A DNA stretch of 57,653 bases from Streptomyces sioyaensis (GTDB taxonomy: Bacteria; Actinomycetota; Actinomycetes; Streptomycetales; Streptomycetaceae), in NCBI RefSeq assembly GCF_004122735.1, contig NZ_SDIF01000038.1:1-57653 (forward strand), in the 5' to 3' direction. How positions within the stretch are numbered: position 1 is the first letter of the stretch; every line of letters begins with the position of its first letter. Below are positions 1 through 9,195 of the stretch, in pieces. Position numbers and translations under genes: made by a program. The notes under the pieces are model-generated. The model was not told the origin of the DNA. It did not search any database and saw nothing but the letters and a program-made list of their open reading frames with translations.

Positions 1-5
1 CTCCC

Positions 6-2477
6 GTGACCGCCCGCCCGCCGTCCCGTCCGCACCCGCCCCACACCGCGCCCGCCCGGGCCGCGGCCGACGACGGCGCGGCGGGGCGGCCCTTCCACCC
101 GGCGCCGCCCCGGCCGCCGGCCGCCGAGAACCTGACGAGCACTCAGGGTGGTGCCGCCGGCGGTGCCCCCGCACCCCGGCCGTCCCTGACCCCTCACGCG
201 CCCGCGGCGCCCGGCCGGACGGAGGGGCTCCCGAGCACCTTCCGTGCGGCCCGTCCGGCGCGGCCGGCGGCCGGCGGGCACGGGGTCCGGGCCGCCGCCC
301 CGCTGTCCGACGAGGACCGCGGCCGGCTGCTGGACGGTGCCCATCACGACCCGCACGGGCTGCTGGGCGCCCACCCCGTACGCGGCGGGCTGCTCATCCG
401 GGTCCTGCGGCCGTGCGCCCAGCGCGTCACCGTCCTGGCGAAGGGGCTGCGCGCCGACCTGCTGCCCGAGGACGACGGGCTGTTCGCGGGGGTGCTGCCG
501 CTGCGGACCGTCCCGGACTACGAGCTGCTGGTCGACTACGGCGACCACACGCCGACCGTGCACGACCCCTACCGCTTCCTGCCCGCGCTCGGCGAGCTGG
601 ATCTGCATCTGTTCGGCGAGGGGCGGCACGAGGAGCTGTGGCAGGCCCTCGGCGCGCGGATCATGGACCACCAGGGGGTGACCGGCACCCGCTTCACCCT
701 CTGGGCGCCCAATGCCCGGGGCGTCCGGGTCGTCGGCGACTTCAACTACTGGGACGGCACCGGCCATCCGATGCGGTCGCTGGGCTCCTCGGGCGTCTGG
801 GAGCTCTTCCTTCCGGGCATCGGCGCGGGCGAGCTGTACAAGTTCGAGATCACCCGGCCGGACGGCACGAAGACCGTGCGGGCCGACCCGATGGCCCGGC
901 GGACCGAGTGCCCGCCGGCCACCGCCTCGGTCGTGGAGGCCTCGCAGTACCGCTGGACGGACGGGGACTGGATGACCCGGCGCGGCGAGCGCCCCGTGCA
1001 CCAGGCACCGTTCTCCGTCTACGAGGTGCATCTCCCGTCCTGGCGACCAGGGTTGACGTACCGTCAGCTGGCCGAGCAGCTCCCCGCGTACGTCAAGGAC
1101 CTGGGCTTCACCCACGTCGAGCTCATGCCGGTCTGTGAGCATCCGTTCGGCGGTTCCTGGGGCTATCAGGTGACCGGGTTCTACGCGCCGACCGCCCGGA
1201 TGGGCACCCCGGACGACTTCCGGCAGCTGATCGACGCGCTGCACCGGGCCGGCATCGGAGTCCTGATGGACTGGGTGCCGGCGCACTTCCCCCGGGACGA
1301 CTGGGCGCTGGCCGCATTCGACGGCCGGCCGCTCTACGAGCACCAGGATCCGGCCCGGGCCGCGCACCCGGACTGGGGCACCCTGGAGTTCGACTACGGC
1401 CGCACCGAGGTCCGCAACTTCCTGGTCGCCAACGCGGTGTACTGGTGCGAGGAGTTCCACATCGACGGCCTGCGGGTCGATGCCGTCGCCTCGATGCTCT
1501 ATCTCGACTACTCGCGCGAGGACGGCGCCTGGACGCCGAACGTCCACGGCGGCCGGGAGGACCTCGACGCGGTCGCCTTCCTCCAGGAGATGAACGCGAC
1601 GGTCTACCGCCGCTGCCCCGGTGTCGTCACCATCGCCGAGGAGTCCACGGCCTGGGACGGCGTCACCCGCGCCACGCACCACGCCGGGCCCGGCGGCTTC
1701 GGCGGGCTGGGCTTCGGCCTGAAGTGGAACATGGGCTGGATGCACGACTCCCTCGGCTATGTCGCCAAGGAGCCGGTGCACCGCAAGTACCACCACGGCG
1801 AGATGACCTTCTCCATGATCTACGCCTACTCCGAGAACTATGTGCTGCCGATCTCCCATGACGAGGTGGTGCACGGCAAGCGCGCACTGGTGTCGAAGAT
1901 GCCCGGTGACTGGTGGCAGCAGCGCGCCAATCACCGGGCCTACCTCGGATTCATGTGGGCCCACCCCGGCAAGCAACTCCTCTTCATGGGGCAGGAGTTC
2001 GCCCAGGGCGCGGAGTGGGCGGAGAGCCACGGTCCGGACTGGTGGCTGCTCGACCCCTCCTACGAGGCCGAGGCGGACCACCGGGGCGTCCGCGACCTGG
2101 TCCGCGACCTGAACCGCCATTACGCCGCCGCGCCCGCGCTGTGGGAACGCGACACGGACCCGGCCGGCTTCTCCTGGATCGACGGCGAGGCGAGCGAGGA
2201 CAACGTCTTCTCCTTCCTGCGCTTCGCCGCCGACGGATCCCCCCTGATCTCGGTCACCAACTTCTCCCCCGTCGTACGCCACGCCTACCGGCTCGGCGTC
2301 CCCGATCACGTCCCCGCCTGGCGCGAGGTCCTCAACACCGACGACCCGCGCTACGGCGGCAGCGGTGTCACCCATCCCGACCCCCTGAGGGCGGAACCCG
2401 TCCCCTGGAACGGCCGCGCCGCGTCCGTCACAGCGGTGCTGCCCCCCTTGGCCACCGTCTGGCTACGACCCCTCTGA
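6..2477 (+). CDS. glgB: 1,4-alpha-glucan branching enzyme GlgB
   Basis: Makes alpha-1,6 branches in glycogen by cutting and transferring alpha-1,4 chains (GH13). About 95 N-terminal residues are Pro/Ala-rich and probably disordered. They are followed by an N1 glycan-binding module, a CBM48 module (FTLWAPNARGVRVVGDFNYW) and the catalytic barrel. Catalytic residues are visible: the nucleophile Asp in GLRVDAVASM (about residue 492), the acid/base Glu in IAEEST (about 545) and Asp in ISHDEVVHGK (about 619). At 823 codons it is longer than E. coli GlgB (about 730), the surplus being the N-terminal tail. The GTG start lies 6 bases into the window, so the true start could be upstream; the C-terminus is complete. 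In Streptomyces glgB closes the glgE/treS/pep2 maltosyl-phosphate glycogen cluster, which would lie to the left. Confidence 0.95.
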   Translation: MTARPPSRPHPPHTAPARAAADDGAAGRPFHPAPPRPPAAENLTSTQGGAAGGAPAPRPSLTPHAPAAPGRTEGLPSTFRAARPARPAAGGHGVRAAAPLSDEDRGRLLDGAHHDPHGLLGAHPVRGGLLIRVLRPCAQRVTVLAKGLRADLLPEDDGLFAGVLPLRTVPDYELLVDYGDHTPTVHDPYRFLPALGELDLHLFGEGRHEELWQALGARIMDHQGVTGTRFTLWAPNARGVRVVGDFNYWDGTGHPMRSLGSSGVWELFLPGIGAGELYKFEITRPDGTKTVRADPMARRTECPPATASVVEASQYRWTDGDWMTRRGERPVHQAPFSVYEVHLPSWRPGLTYRQLAEQLPAYVKDLGFTHVELMPVCEHPFGGSWGYQVTGFYAPTARMGTPDDFRQLIDALHRAGIGVLMDWVPAHFPRDDWALAAFDGRPLYEHQDPARAAHPDWGTLEFDYGRTEVRNFLVANAVYWCEEFHIDGLRVDAVASMLYLDYSREDGAWTPNVHGGREDLDAVAFLQEMNATVYRRCPGVVTIAEESTAWDGVTRATHHAGPGGFGGLGFGLKWNMGWMHDSLGYVAKEPVHRKYHHGEMTFSMIYAYSENYVLPISHDEVVHGKRALVSKMPGDWWQQRANHRAYLGFMWAHPGKQLLFMGQEFAQGAEWAESHGPDWWLLDPSYEAEADHRGVRDLVRDLNRHYAAAPALWERDTDPAGFSWIDGEASEDNVFSFLRFAADGSPLISVTNFSPVVRHAYRLGVPDHVPAWREVLNTDDPRYGGSGVTHPDPLRAEPVPWNGRAASVTAVLPPLATVWLRPL

Positions 2478-2743
2478 GCGCTCATGGGCGGTGCTTGTCC
2501 GACCCGTCTCCCGCCGCCGCGGCGCCCCCACCGATCAGATCCGTCCCCCAAGTCGTTATGTCCCATTCCTCCTTGTTCGAGCCCCCACGCCACCGGCCTT
2601 CACCGGCCGCGTTTTCCCTGTCCTCCGTATGGTGTCAGGGGGCACTGACAATCGACCGCTACGGATAAAACCGCAGGTCATAGCGGTGCTGGTGGGGACG
2701 CGGCGGCGGGCGGCGCGGCCGTGGGACGGCGGCCGCGCACAAG
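2478..2743. other. gene-free convergent intergenic region with nested inverted repeats
   Basis: About 300 bases between two convergent genes. No convincing reading frame is seen. At 2624-2665 an outer pair TCCGTA/TACGGA encloses an inner pair TGTCAG/CTGACA (2633-2638 and 2645-2650), followed by an A-rich GATAAAA. This could be a structured terminator region or a small RNA. Confidence 0.4.
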
Positions 2744-2771
2744 GGGCGGGTGCCGCAGCCGGCACCCGCCC
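2744..2771 (-). terminator. hairpin downstream of dctA
   Basis: GGGCGGGTGCC (2744-2754) pairs perfectly with GGCACCCGCCC (2761-2771) over a 6-base loop, 22 bases past the dctA stop. There is no U tract, as is common in Streptomyces. Confidence 0.65.
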
Positions 2772-2793
2772 TTCTCCCCTCCTGCGCCCGGAA

Positions 2794-4200
2794 TCAGACC
2801 GGGGCGGACGCCTTCTCCGCCCCGCCGTCGCGCGGCCCGACGACGTCCGCGGGACCCGGCCCGGCGGCCGCCTCGTCGGCCAGCGACTTCTCGTCGAACG
2901 GCAGCGCTCCGGCCAGCACCTCCGCCACCCGGCCCTGGTCGATCTCCTTGGTCCAGGTGCCGATCAGCACGGTGGCGACCGCGTTCCCCGCGAAGTTGGT
3001 CAGGGCGCGCGCCTCGCTCATGAAGCGGTCGATGCCGACGATCAGGCCGACGCCGTCGACCAGTTCGGGGCGGTGCGACTGCAGGCCGCCGGCCAGCGTC
3101 GCCAGGCCCGCGCCGGTGACGCCCGCCGCCCCCTTCGAGGCGATGACCATGAACACCAGCAACGAGATCTGCTGGCCCAGCGGCAGCGGCTTGCCCATCG
3201 CCTCGGCCACGAACAGCGAGGACATCGTCAGGTAGATGGCGGTGCCGTCGAGGTTGAAGCTGTAGCCGGTGGGGACGGTGATGCCGACCACCGGCTTGCT
3301 GACGCCCAGGTGCTCCATCTTCGCGATCAGCCGGGGCAGCGCCGACTCCGAGGAGGAGGTGGACAGGATCAGCAGGAACTCCCGGGCGAGGTACTTCAGC
3401 AGCAGGAAGATGTTGATCCCGGCACAGAGCCGGAGCAGCGTGCCGAGCACCACGAGCACGAACAGCAGACAGGTGACGTAGAAGCCGACCATGATGACGG
3501 CGAGCGACTTCAGCGCGTCCAGGCCGGTCTCGCCGACCACCGCGGCGATGGCACCGAAGGCACCCACCGGCGCCGCCCACATGATCATGGCCAGCACCCG
3601 GAAGACCAGCTTCTGGAGGTGCCCGACCCCGCGCAGCACCGGCTCGCCCGCCGAACCCAGCGCCTGCAGTCCGAAGCCCACCAGCAGCGCCACCAGCAGC
3701 GTCTGGAGCACCTCGCCCTGGGTGAAGGCGGAGACCAGCGTGGTGGGGATCATGCCGAGCAGGAACTCCGGCAGCGACTCGCCGCCGCCGGAGGCCTGGG
3801 CATGGCCCGCGTGCCGCACGGTCTCGGTCAGATGCAGACCGGAGCCGGGCTCCAGGATGTTGCCGACGACCAGGCCGATGGCCAGCGCGACGGTCGACAT
3901 CACCATGAAGTAGCCGAGCGCCAGCCCGCCGACCGCGCCGACCTTGGCGGCCTTCCGTACCGAGCCGACGCCCAGCACGATGGTGCAGAAGATGACCGGC
4001 GAGATCATCATCTTGATCAGGTTCACGAACCCCGTGCCCAGCGGCTTGAGCTCGACGGCGACACCGGGGGCGGCGAAGCCCACGATGATGCCGAGCAGGA
4101 CCGCCCCGATCACGGCGAGGTAGAGGAAGTGGGTCCGGTCCCGCCTCGCCGGCGCGGTCTCCTCGGTGGTGCCCCCACGCGGTGGGGTCTGTGCAGCCAC
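2794..4200 (-). CDS. dctA: C4-dicarboxylate/proton (glutamate-type) symporter, DctA/GltP family
   Basis: Integral membrane secondary carrier importing succinate, fumarate, malate or acidic amino acids with protons or sodium. It has about eight hydrophobic segments plus re-entrant loops. The family's signature serine-rich stretch TSSSESALPRL is at about residues 281-291 and the substrate-site motif GYSFNLDGTAIY at 312-323. The 468-residue length is normal with a short charged N-terminus. It is transcribed divergently from a CitA/CitB-type sensor-regulator pair, the arrangement expected for dicarboxylate-induced transporters, so that pair is its likely controller. Family assignment is firm; the exact substrate (C4-dicarboxylate versus glutamate) is not decided by sequence. 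Confidence 0.88.
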   Translation of the reverse strand: MAAQTPPRGGTTEETAPARRDRTHFLYLAVIGAVLLGIIVGFAAPGVAVELKPLGTGFVNLIKMMISPVIFCTIVLGVGSVRKAAKVGAVGGLALGYFMVMSTVALAIGLVVGNILEPGSGLHLTETVRHAGHAQASGGGESLPEFLLGMIPTTLVSAFTQGEVLQTLLVALLVGFGLQALGSAGEPVLRGVGHLQKLVFRVLAMIMWAAPVGAFGAIAAVVGETGLDALKSLAVIMVGFYVTCLLFVLVVLGTLLRLCAGINIFLLLKYLAREFLLILSTSSSESALPRLIAKMEHLGVSKPVVGITVPTGYSFNLDGTAIYLTMSSLFVAEAMGKPLPLGQQISLLVFMVIASKGAAGVTGAGLATLAGGLQSHRPELVDGVGLIVGIDRFMSEARALTNFAGNAVATVLIGTWTKEIDQGRVAEVLAGALPFDEKSLADEAAAGPGPADVVGPRDGGAEKASAPV

Positions 4201-4367
4201 GGCTGCCTCCTCAGGTCTTCGGCTGTGCGCTGATCTGCGGCTCTGTCACACAACAAAGTCCCGGTGACTATGCACGCCACTGTGGCGCCCGTCACCCTTA
4301 CGTTCATTTCGTTCACGCGAAAGTGACCGTGCAGACGGTTTCGCGTTCGCCGTGCAGACTGTTCTGC
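4201..4367. promoter_or_regulatory. divergent dctA / sensor-kinase promoter region with direct repeats
   Basis: The 167-base divergent spacer carries CCGTGCAGAC twice (4327-4336 and 4350-4359, 23 bases apart) and the small inverted repeat TTTCG-N6-CGAAA (4307-4322). These are plausible sites for the CitB-type response regulator encoded next door, which would act on both directions. Confidence 0.45.
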
Positions 4368-6140
4368 ATGCGACTCCCCCGACCCCGGCCGCCCCGACGG
4401 CTGGGGGGTCCCCGCAGCCTCGCCGGGCAGCTCTTCGCGATGCAGGTCGTGCTGGTGGCGGTGGTCGTCATGGGCTGCGCCGTCTTCGCGTACCTCAGCG
4501 CCGGCCGGCAGGCGGAGGAGACCGCGCGGCGGCAGGCGACCGCGGCGGCCACCGCCGTCGCCGACTCGCCGGCCGTCGTGGCGGCGGCCCGCAGCGCCCA
4601 CCCGACGGCCGCGCTCCAGCCGTACAGCGAGCGGCTGCGGCACGACGCGGGCGTCGACTTCGTGGTGGTGATGGCCACGGACGGGACCCGCTGGACGCAC
4701 CCGGAGCCGTCCGCGATCGGCAAGAAGTACCTGGGGCACATCGGCCCGGCGCTGCGCGGGGAGATCTTCCCCGAGACCCACATGGGGGTGCTCGGACCGT
4801 CCGTACGGGTCGTCGCCCCGGTCCGTGACCCGCAACGCGGCGGCCGGATCATCGCGCTGGTCAGCTCCGGGATCACCATCAAGACCATCAGCGCGCAGCT
4901 GCGGGACCAGGTGCTGGCGCTGGCCGGGGTGGCGGCCGCGGCGCTGGCGCTCGGCGGGCTGGGCACGTATGTGATCAACGCCCGGCTGCGGCGGCACACC
5001 CACGGGATGAACGCCCGGGAGCTCGGCCGGATGCACGACTACCACCAGGCCGCGCTGCACGCCGTCCGCGAGGGACTGCTGATGCTCGACGGGCAGCGCA
5101 GGGTCGCCCTGATCAACGACGGCGGGCAGGAGCTGCTGGGGCTGTCCGGCGACGCGGTGGGCCGCCCGGTCACGGAGCTGGGGCTGCCCCCGGCGCTGAC
5201 CGAGGCGCTGCTGGCGCCCGGCCCGCGGGTCGACGAGCTGCAGCTGACCGGCGAGCGGGTGCTGGTGGTCAACTCCTCGCCGGTCTCCGGCGGTGAGCGG
5301 CGCGGCAGCGTGGTCACCCTCCGCGACCACACCGAACTCCAGGCGCTGTCCGGCGAGTTGGACTCGGTACGCGGTTTCACCGAGGCGCTGCGCTCGCAGG
5401 CCCACGAGGCCGCCAACCGGCTGCACACCGTGGTGTCGCTGATCGAACTGGGGCGGTCCGAGGAGGCCGTGGAGTTCGCGACCGCGGAGCTGGAGCTGGC
5501 GCAGGCCCTGACCGATCAGGTGGTCGGGGCGGTCGCCGAGCCGGTGCTCGCCGCGCTGCTGCTCGGCAAGGCGGCGCAGGCCAACGAGCGCGGCGTCGAC
5601 CTGGCGCTGACGCCGGACAGCCGGATCGACGACGGCCTGCTGCCGCCCGGGCTGCCGGCCCGTGACCTGGTCACGGTGTTGGGCAACCTCCTGGACAACG
5701 CCATCGACGCCGCGGCCCCGCCCCGGGAGCCCGGCGCCGGCGGCCCGCCGCGGGTGGCGGTCACCGCGCGGGCGGCCGACGGCGAGCTGCTGCTGCGGGT
5801 GGCGGACAACGGGCCGGGAGTGGGCGCGCAGGCCGCACAGGAGATCTTCCAGCGGGGCTGGAGCACCAAGCAGAGCACGGCGGCGCCCGCCCGGGGCCGC
5901 GGCCTGGGCCTGGCCCTGGTGCAGCAGGCGGTACGCCGCAACGGCGGTGCCCTGACGCTGGACCGGGCTCCGGAAGGCGGCGCGCGGTTCACCGTACGGC
6001 TGCCGCTGCGGGCGGGGGCGACGGCACCGGTCCTCGCCCCGCGGGGCGACGCCGGGGCGACTGCCGCCGCGGGCGGGAGCGACGGCAGGAACGCGACGGC
6101 CGGCCCGCCGCGCGCGGACACGGGAGGAGGCGCCCGGTGA
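4368..6140 (+). CDS. sensor histidine kinase, CitA/DcuS family
   Basis: Membrane sensor kinase for extracellular di- or tricarboxylates. The start is the ATG at 4368 (MRLPRPRP), because an in-frame extension upstream has no signal or domain. Residues about 20-45 form a membrane segment, then an extracellular Cache-type domain, a second membrane segment near 185-205, a PAS region and the kinase core. The phosphoacceptor His is about residue 346 in LRSQAHEAANRLH, the form typical of CitA-type kinases. ATP-site motifs NLLDNAIDA, DNGPGV and GRGLGLALV follow. The stop overlaps the regulator start (GTGA), so they are translationally coupled. Divergent dctA suggests the ligand is a C4-dicarboxylate; that part is inference. 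Confidence 0.9.
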   Translation: MRLPRPRPPRRLGGPRSLAGQLFAMQVVLVAVVVMGCAVFAYLSAGRQAEETARRQATAAATAVADSPAVVAAARSAHPTAALQPYSERLRHDAGVDFVVVMATDGTRWTHPEPSAIGKKYLGHIGPALRGEIFPETHMGVLGPSVRVVAPVRDPQRGGRIIALVSSGITIKTISAQLRDQVLALAGVAAAALALGGLGTYVINARLRRHTHGMNARELGRMHDYHQAALHAVREGLLMLDGQRRVALINDGGQELLGLSGDAVGRPVTELGLPPALTEALLAPGPRVDELQLTGERVLVVNSSPVSGGERRGSVVTLRDHTELQALSGELDSVRGFTEALRSQAHEAANRLHTVVSLIELGRSEEAVEFATAELELAQALTDQVVGAVAEPVLAALLLGKAAQANERGVDLALTPDSRIDDGLLPPGLPARDLVTVLGNLLDNAIDAAAPPREPGAGGPPRVAVTARAADGELLLRVADNGPGVGAQAAQEIFQRGWSTKQSTAAPARGRGLGLALVQQAVRRNGGALTLDRAPEGGARFTVRLPLRAGATAPVLAPRGDAGATAAAGGSDGRNATAGPPRADTGGGAR

Positions 6141-6817
6141 CCTCCACCGACATCCGGGTCCTCGTCGTCGAGGACGATCCGGTCGCCGCCGCCGCGCACG
6201 CCCTGTACGTCGGGCGGGTGCCCGGTTTCACCGTCTCCGGCACCGTGCACTCCGGCGCCGGCGCCCGCCGCCACCTGGAGACGCACGCCGTCGATCTGCT
6301 GCTGCTCGACCTCTATCTGCCCGACGGCCACGGGCTGGCGCTGGTGCGGACGCTGCGCGCGGCCGGGCACACCGCCGACATCATCGCGGTCACCTCCGCC
6401 CGCGATCTGACGATGGTGCGCGAGGGCGTCTCGCTCGGCGTGGTGCAGTACGTCCTCAAGCCGTTCACCTTCGCCACCCTGCGCGACCGGCTCACCCGCT
6501 ATGCCCGCTTCCGCGCCACCACGGGCGAGGCCAGCGGGCAGGACGAGGTGGACCGGGCGCTCGCCGCGCTGCGCGCACCCCAGCCGGCCGCGCTGCCCAA
6601 GGGGCTGACCGCGGCCACTCTGCGGGCGGTGACCGATGTGCTGCGAGCCGCCGGCGGCGGTCTGACGGCCACCGAGGCCGCCGCCGACGTGGGGATTTCG
6701 CGGATCACCGCGCGCCGCTACCTCGAACATCTCGTGGTGAGCGGCCGGGCCGCCCGCGCCCCCCAGTACGGCCAGGTCGGCCGCCCCGAATTGCGCTATC
6801 GCTGGTCGGGGCATTGA
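6137..6817 (+). CDS. response regulator, CitB/DcuR family
   Basis: DNA-binding partner of the preceding kinase. The receiver domain has the acidic pocket EDD at 12-14, phosphorylation Asp 58 in LLLLDLYLPDGHG, and conserved Thr/Lys (VTSA, VLKPF). The C-terminal segment (about 150-226) has a helix-turn-helix of the CitB type (LTATEAAADVGISRITARRYLEHL). The 226-residue length is standard. The GTG start overlaps the kinase stop by four bases. Likely targets are the divergent dctA promoter and possibly the ABC importer starting 63 bases downstream. Confidence 0.92.
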   Translation: MTSTDIRVLVVEDDPVAAAAHALYVGRVPGFTVSGTVHSGAGARRHLETHAVDLLLLDLYLPDGHGLALVRTLRAAGHTADIIAVTSARDLTMVREGVSLGVVQYVLKPFTFATLRDRLTRYARFRATTGEASGQDEVDRALAALRAPQPAALPKGLTAATLRAVTDVLRAAGGGLTATEAAADVGISRITARRYLEHLVVSGRAARAPQYGQVGRPELRYRWSGH

Positions 6818-6880
6818 CCGGCTGTGACCGGTGACTTACTTTCAGCTGGCAGCCCCTCGTGGCCAGTTGGAGGTCGTGCC

Positions 6881-8245
6881 GTGCGCCCCACCGCCCCGCT
6901 GATCCTGCTCGCCGCCGCCGTCGTGGCCGCCGGCACGCTCACCGCCTGCGGCAGCGGGCCGGCCGGCGACCGGAACACCGTCAAGGTCGCCTTCATCAAG
7001 GACACCAACAGCAAGGTCACCGTCCGGGACGACTATGTCCGCCTGGTGGCGCGGCAGTTCGAGAAGAGCCACCCCGGCAAGAAGGTCCGGCTGATTCCCA
7101 TCCAGGCGTCGGAGAACGACTACTACACCAAGATCCAGCAGATGATGCGCTCCCCGCGGACCGCACCGGACCTGGTCTACGAGGACACCTTCCTGGTCAA
7201 CTCCGACATCACCGCGGGGCTGTTGCGCCCGCTGGACGCGCAACTGCGCGGCTGGAAGGAGTGGCGGCAGTTCGAGCCGGCCGCGAAGGCCGCGGCCCGG
7301 GGGCAGGACGGCCACACGTACGGCGTCCCGGACGGTACGGACACCCGCGGGCTGTGGTTCAACAAGAAGATCTTCAAGAGGGCCGGGCTGCCGGCCGACT
7401 GGCGGCCCCGGACCTGGGACGAGGTGCTGGACGCGGCCCGGACGGTCAAGCGCAGGGTCCCCGGTGTCATCCCGCTGAACGTCTTCACCGGCAAGGGCGC
7501 GGGCGAGGCCGCGGTGATGCAGGGCTTCGAGATGCTGCTGTACGGCACCGGCGAGAACCAGCTCTACGACCCGGACAGCCGGAAGTGGGTCACCGGCACC
7601 CGGGGCTTCCGCGACAGCCTGGCCTTCCTCGACACGGTCTACCGGGAGAGACTCGGGCCCGAGGTGTCCGACGCGCTCAGCCCCAACATCCAGACCAGTG
7701 TGGCCACCGAGCTGCTGCCCGAGGAGAAGCTCGCCATCGACCTCGACGGTTCGTGGCTGGGCCAGCAGTGGCAGAAGACGGGCGGCGGCAACCCCTGGCC
7801 CGCCTGGTCGGCCACGCTCGGCCAGACCCCGTTCCCCACCCAGCACGGCGCCCCGCCCGGCAAGGTCAGCCTGGCCGGCGGCTGGACCTGGTCGGTACCG
7901 CGGCAGGCCCGGCAGCCCCAGCTGGCCTGGCAGCTGATCGAGACCTTCCAGTCACGGCAGAACGCCCTCGAATGGTGCGTACGGGGCGCCCAGATCGCGG
8001 TGCGCAAGGACGTCGCGGCCGATCCGCGCTATCGGAAGTCCGTGCCCGGCATCGGCTTCTTCACCGGTCTGGTCACGATCAGCCGGTACCGGCCCGCGCT
8101 GCCCGACTACCCCAAGGTCGCCGCGGCGATCGGCGAGGCGATGGAGGCGGTCACCGCCGGGGATTCCGCACCGGACAAGGCGGCCCGGGACTACGACGTG
8201 TCGCTGCGGTCGCTCGTCGGCGGCCGGACCGTCGCGAAGCCGTGA
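6881..8245 (+). CDS. extracellular sugar-binding lipoprotein of an ABC importer
   Basis: Family-1 extracellular solute-binding protein. The GTG at 6881 is chosen because GGAGG lies at 6869-6873 and because the signal peptide then begins properly. A hydrophobic stretch ends in the lipobox LTAC, so Cys23 would be lipidated and the protein anchored outside the membrane. The mature part shows the family signature around FNKKIFKRAGL and YEDTFLVNSD. It is the first gene of a three-gene importer operon. The substrate is unknown; oligosaccharide is most likely from the family. Confidence 0.9.
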   Translation: MRPTAPLILLAAAVVAAGTLTACGSGPAGDRNTVKVAFIKDTNSKVTVRDDYVRLVARQFEKSHPGKKVRLIPIQASENDYYTKIQQMMRSPRTAPDLVYEDTFLVNSDITAGLLRPLDAQLRGWKEWRQFEPAAKAAARGQDGHTYGVPDGTDTRGLWFNKKIFKRAGLPADWRPRTWDEVLDAARTVKRRVPGVIPLNVFTGKGAGEAAVMQGFEMLLYGTGENQLYDPDSRKWVTGTRGFRDSLAFLDTVYRERLGPEVSDALSPNIQTSVATELLPEEKLAIDLDGSWLGQQWQKTGGGNPWPAWSATLGQTPFPTQHGAPPGKVSLAGGWTWSVPRQARQPQLAWQLIETFQSRQNALEWCVRGAQIAVRKDVAADPRYRKSVPGIGFFTGLVTISRYRPALPDYPKVAAAIGEAMEAVTAGDSAPDKAARDYDVSLRSLVGGRTVAKP

Positions 8246-9192
8246 CCGCCGGCGCCGCCGGGTCCGCGGGCGCGACCAGGTCCGCGGGGCCCGCCGGAAC
8301 CACAGCCACCCCGCGGACACCGCGCCGCACCCCGGCCCGCACCCGTCCGCTGCGCTGGGCCCCGCTCGTCCCGGCCACCGTCCTGCTGCTGCTCTTCCTC
8401 GGCGGCCCCCTCGTCTACTGCGTCGGGATCGCCTTCACCGACGCCCAGCTGACCGGCCAGGAGTCCGCGTCCTTCGTCGGCCTGGCCAACTTCCGCCATG
8501 CGTTCGGCGACCCGGCGTTCCGCAACGCCGTGGTGCTGACGCTGGTGTTCACCGTGGTCTCGTCGGTCCTCGGGCAGAACACCCTGGGCCTGGCGCTGGC
8601 CGGTCTGCTGCGCCGCGCCTCGCGGCCCGTACGGACCCTGACCGGGGCGCTGGTGATCACCGCCTGGGTGCTCCCGGAGATCGTCGCGGGCTTCCTGCTC
8701 TACACCTTCTTCGAGCGGCGCGGCACCCTCAACGCCCTGCTCGCCTGGCTCCATCTGCCCGCCCAGAACTGGCTGTTCGGCCTGCCCATCCTCGCGGTGT
8801 CCTTCGCCAACGTCTGGCGCGGGACGGCCTTCTCGATGCTGATCTACTCCGCGGCGCTCGCCGGGATCCCCACGGAGATCAGCGAGTCCGCCGAGGTCGA
8901 CGGGGCGGGCGGGCTGCGGCGGCTGTGGCACATCACGCTGCCGATGATCCGCCGCTCGGTCGGCACCAATCTGATGCTCAACACCCTCCAGACGCTCTCC
9001 GTCTTCGGGCTGATCTGGGTGATGACACGGGGCGGACCGGGGGGCCGCAGCCAGACCCTGCCGGTGTTCATGTACGACCAGGCGTTCACGAAGTCCCTGA
9101 TCGGCTACGGCACCGCGGTGGCGCTGCTGTTGCTGGTGGTGGGGGCGCTGTTCTCGGCCGTCTATCTGCGCCTGCTGCGCGAGGAGGTCTGA
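8242..9192 (+). CDS. ABC importer permease (sugar type, MalF-like)
   Basis: Inner-membrane permease of the sugar importer. The start is the GTG at 8242, overlapping the lipoprotein stop as GTGA. A Thr/Ala/Arg-rich N-terminus leads into six hydrophobic segments. The cytoplasmic EAA loop that docks the ATPase is seen as ISESAEVDGAGGLRRLWHI with the following LP. The 316-residue length is normal. No ATPase gene lies in the operon, so the shared Streptomyces ATPase MsiK is the expected energy subunit (inference). Confidence 0.92.
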   Translation: MTAGAAGSAGATRSAGPAGTTATPRTPRRTPARTRPLRWAPLVPATVLLLLFLGGPLVYCVGIAFTDAQLTGQESASFVGLANFRHAFGDPAFRNAVVLTLVFTVVSSVLGQNTLGLALAGLLRRASRPVRTLTGALVITAWVLPEIVAGFLLYTFFERRGTLNALLAWLHLPAQNWLFGLPILAVSFANVWRGTAFSMLIYSAALAGIPTEISESAEVDGAGGLRRLWHITLPMIRRSVGTNLMLNTLQTLSVFGLIWVMTRGGPGGRSQTLPVFMYDQAFTKSLIGYGTAVALLLLVVGALFSAVYLRLLREEV

Positions 9193-9195
9193 GCC

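Noticed and set aside
4182..4367. N-terminal extension of the CitA-type kinase
   Set aside because: In-frame but not conserved in character, overlaps the divergent promoter, and the ATG at 4368 precedes the membrane segment directly.
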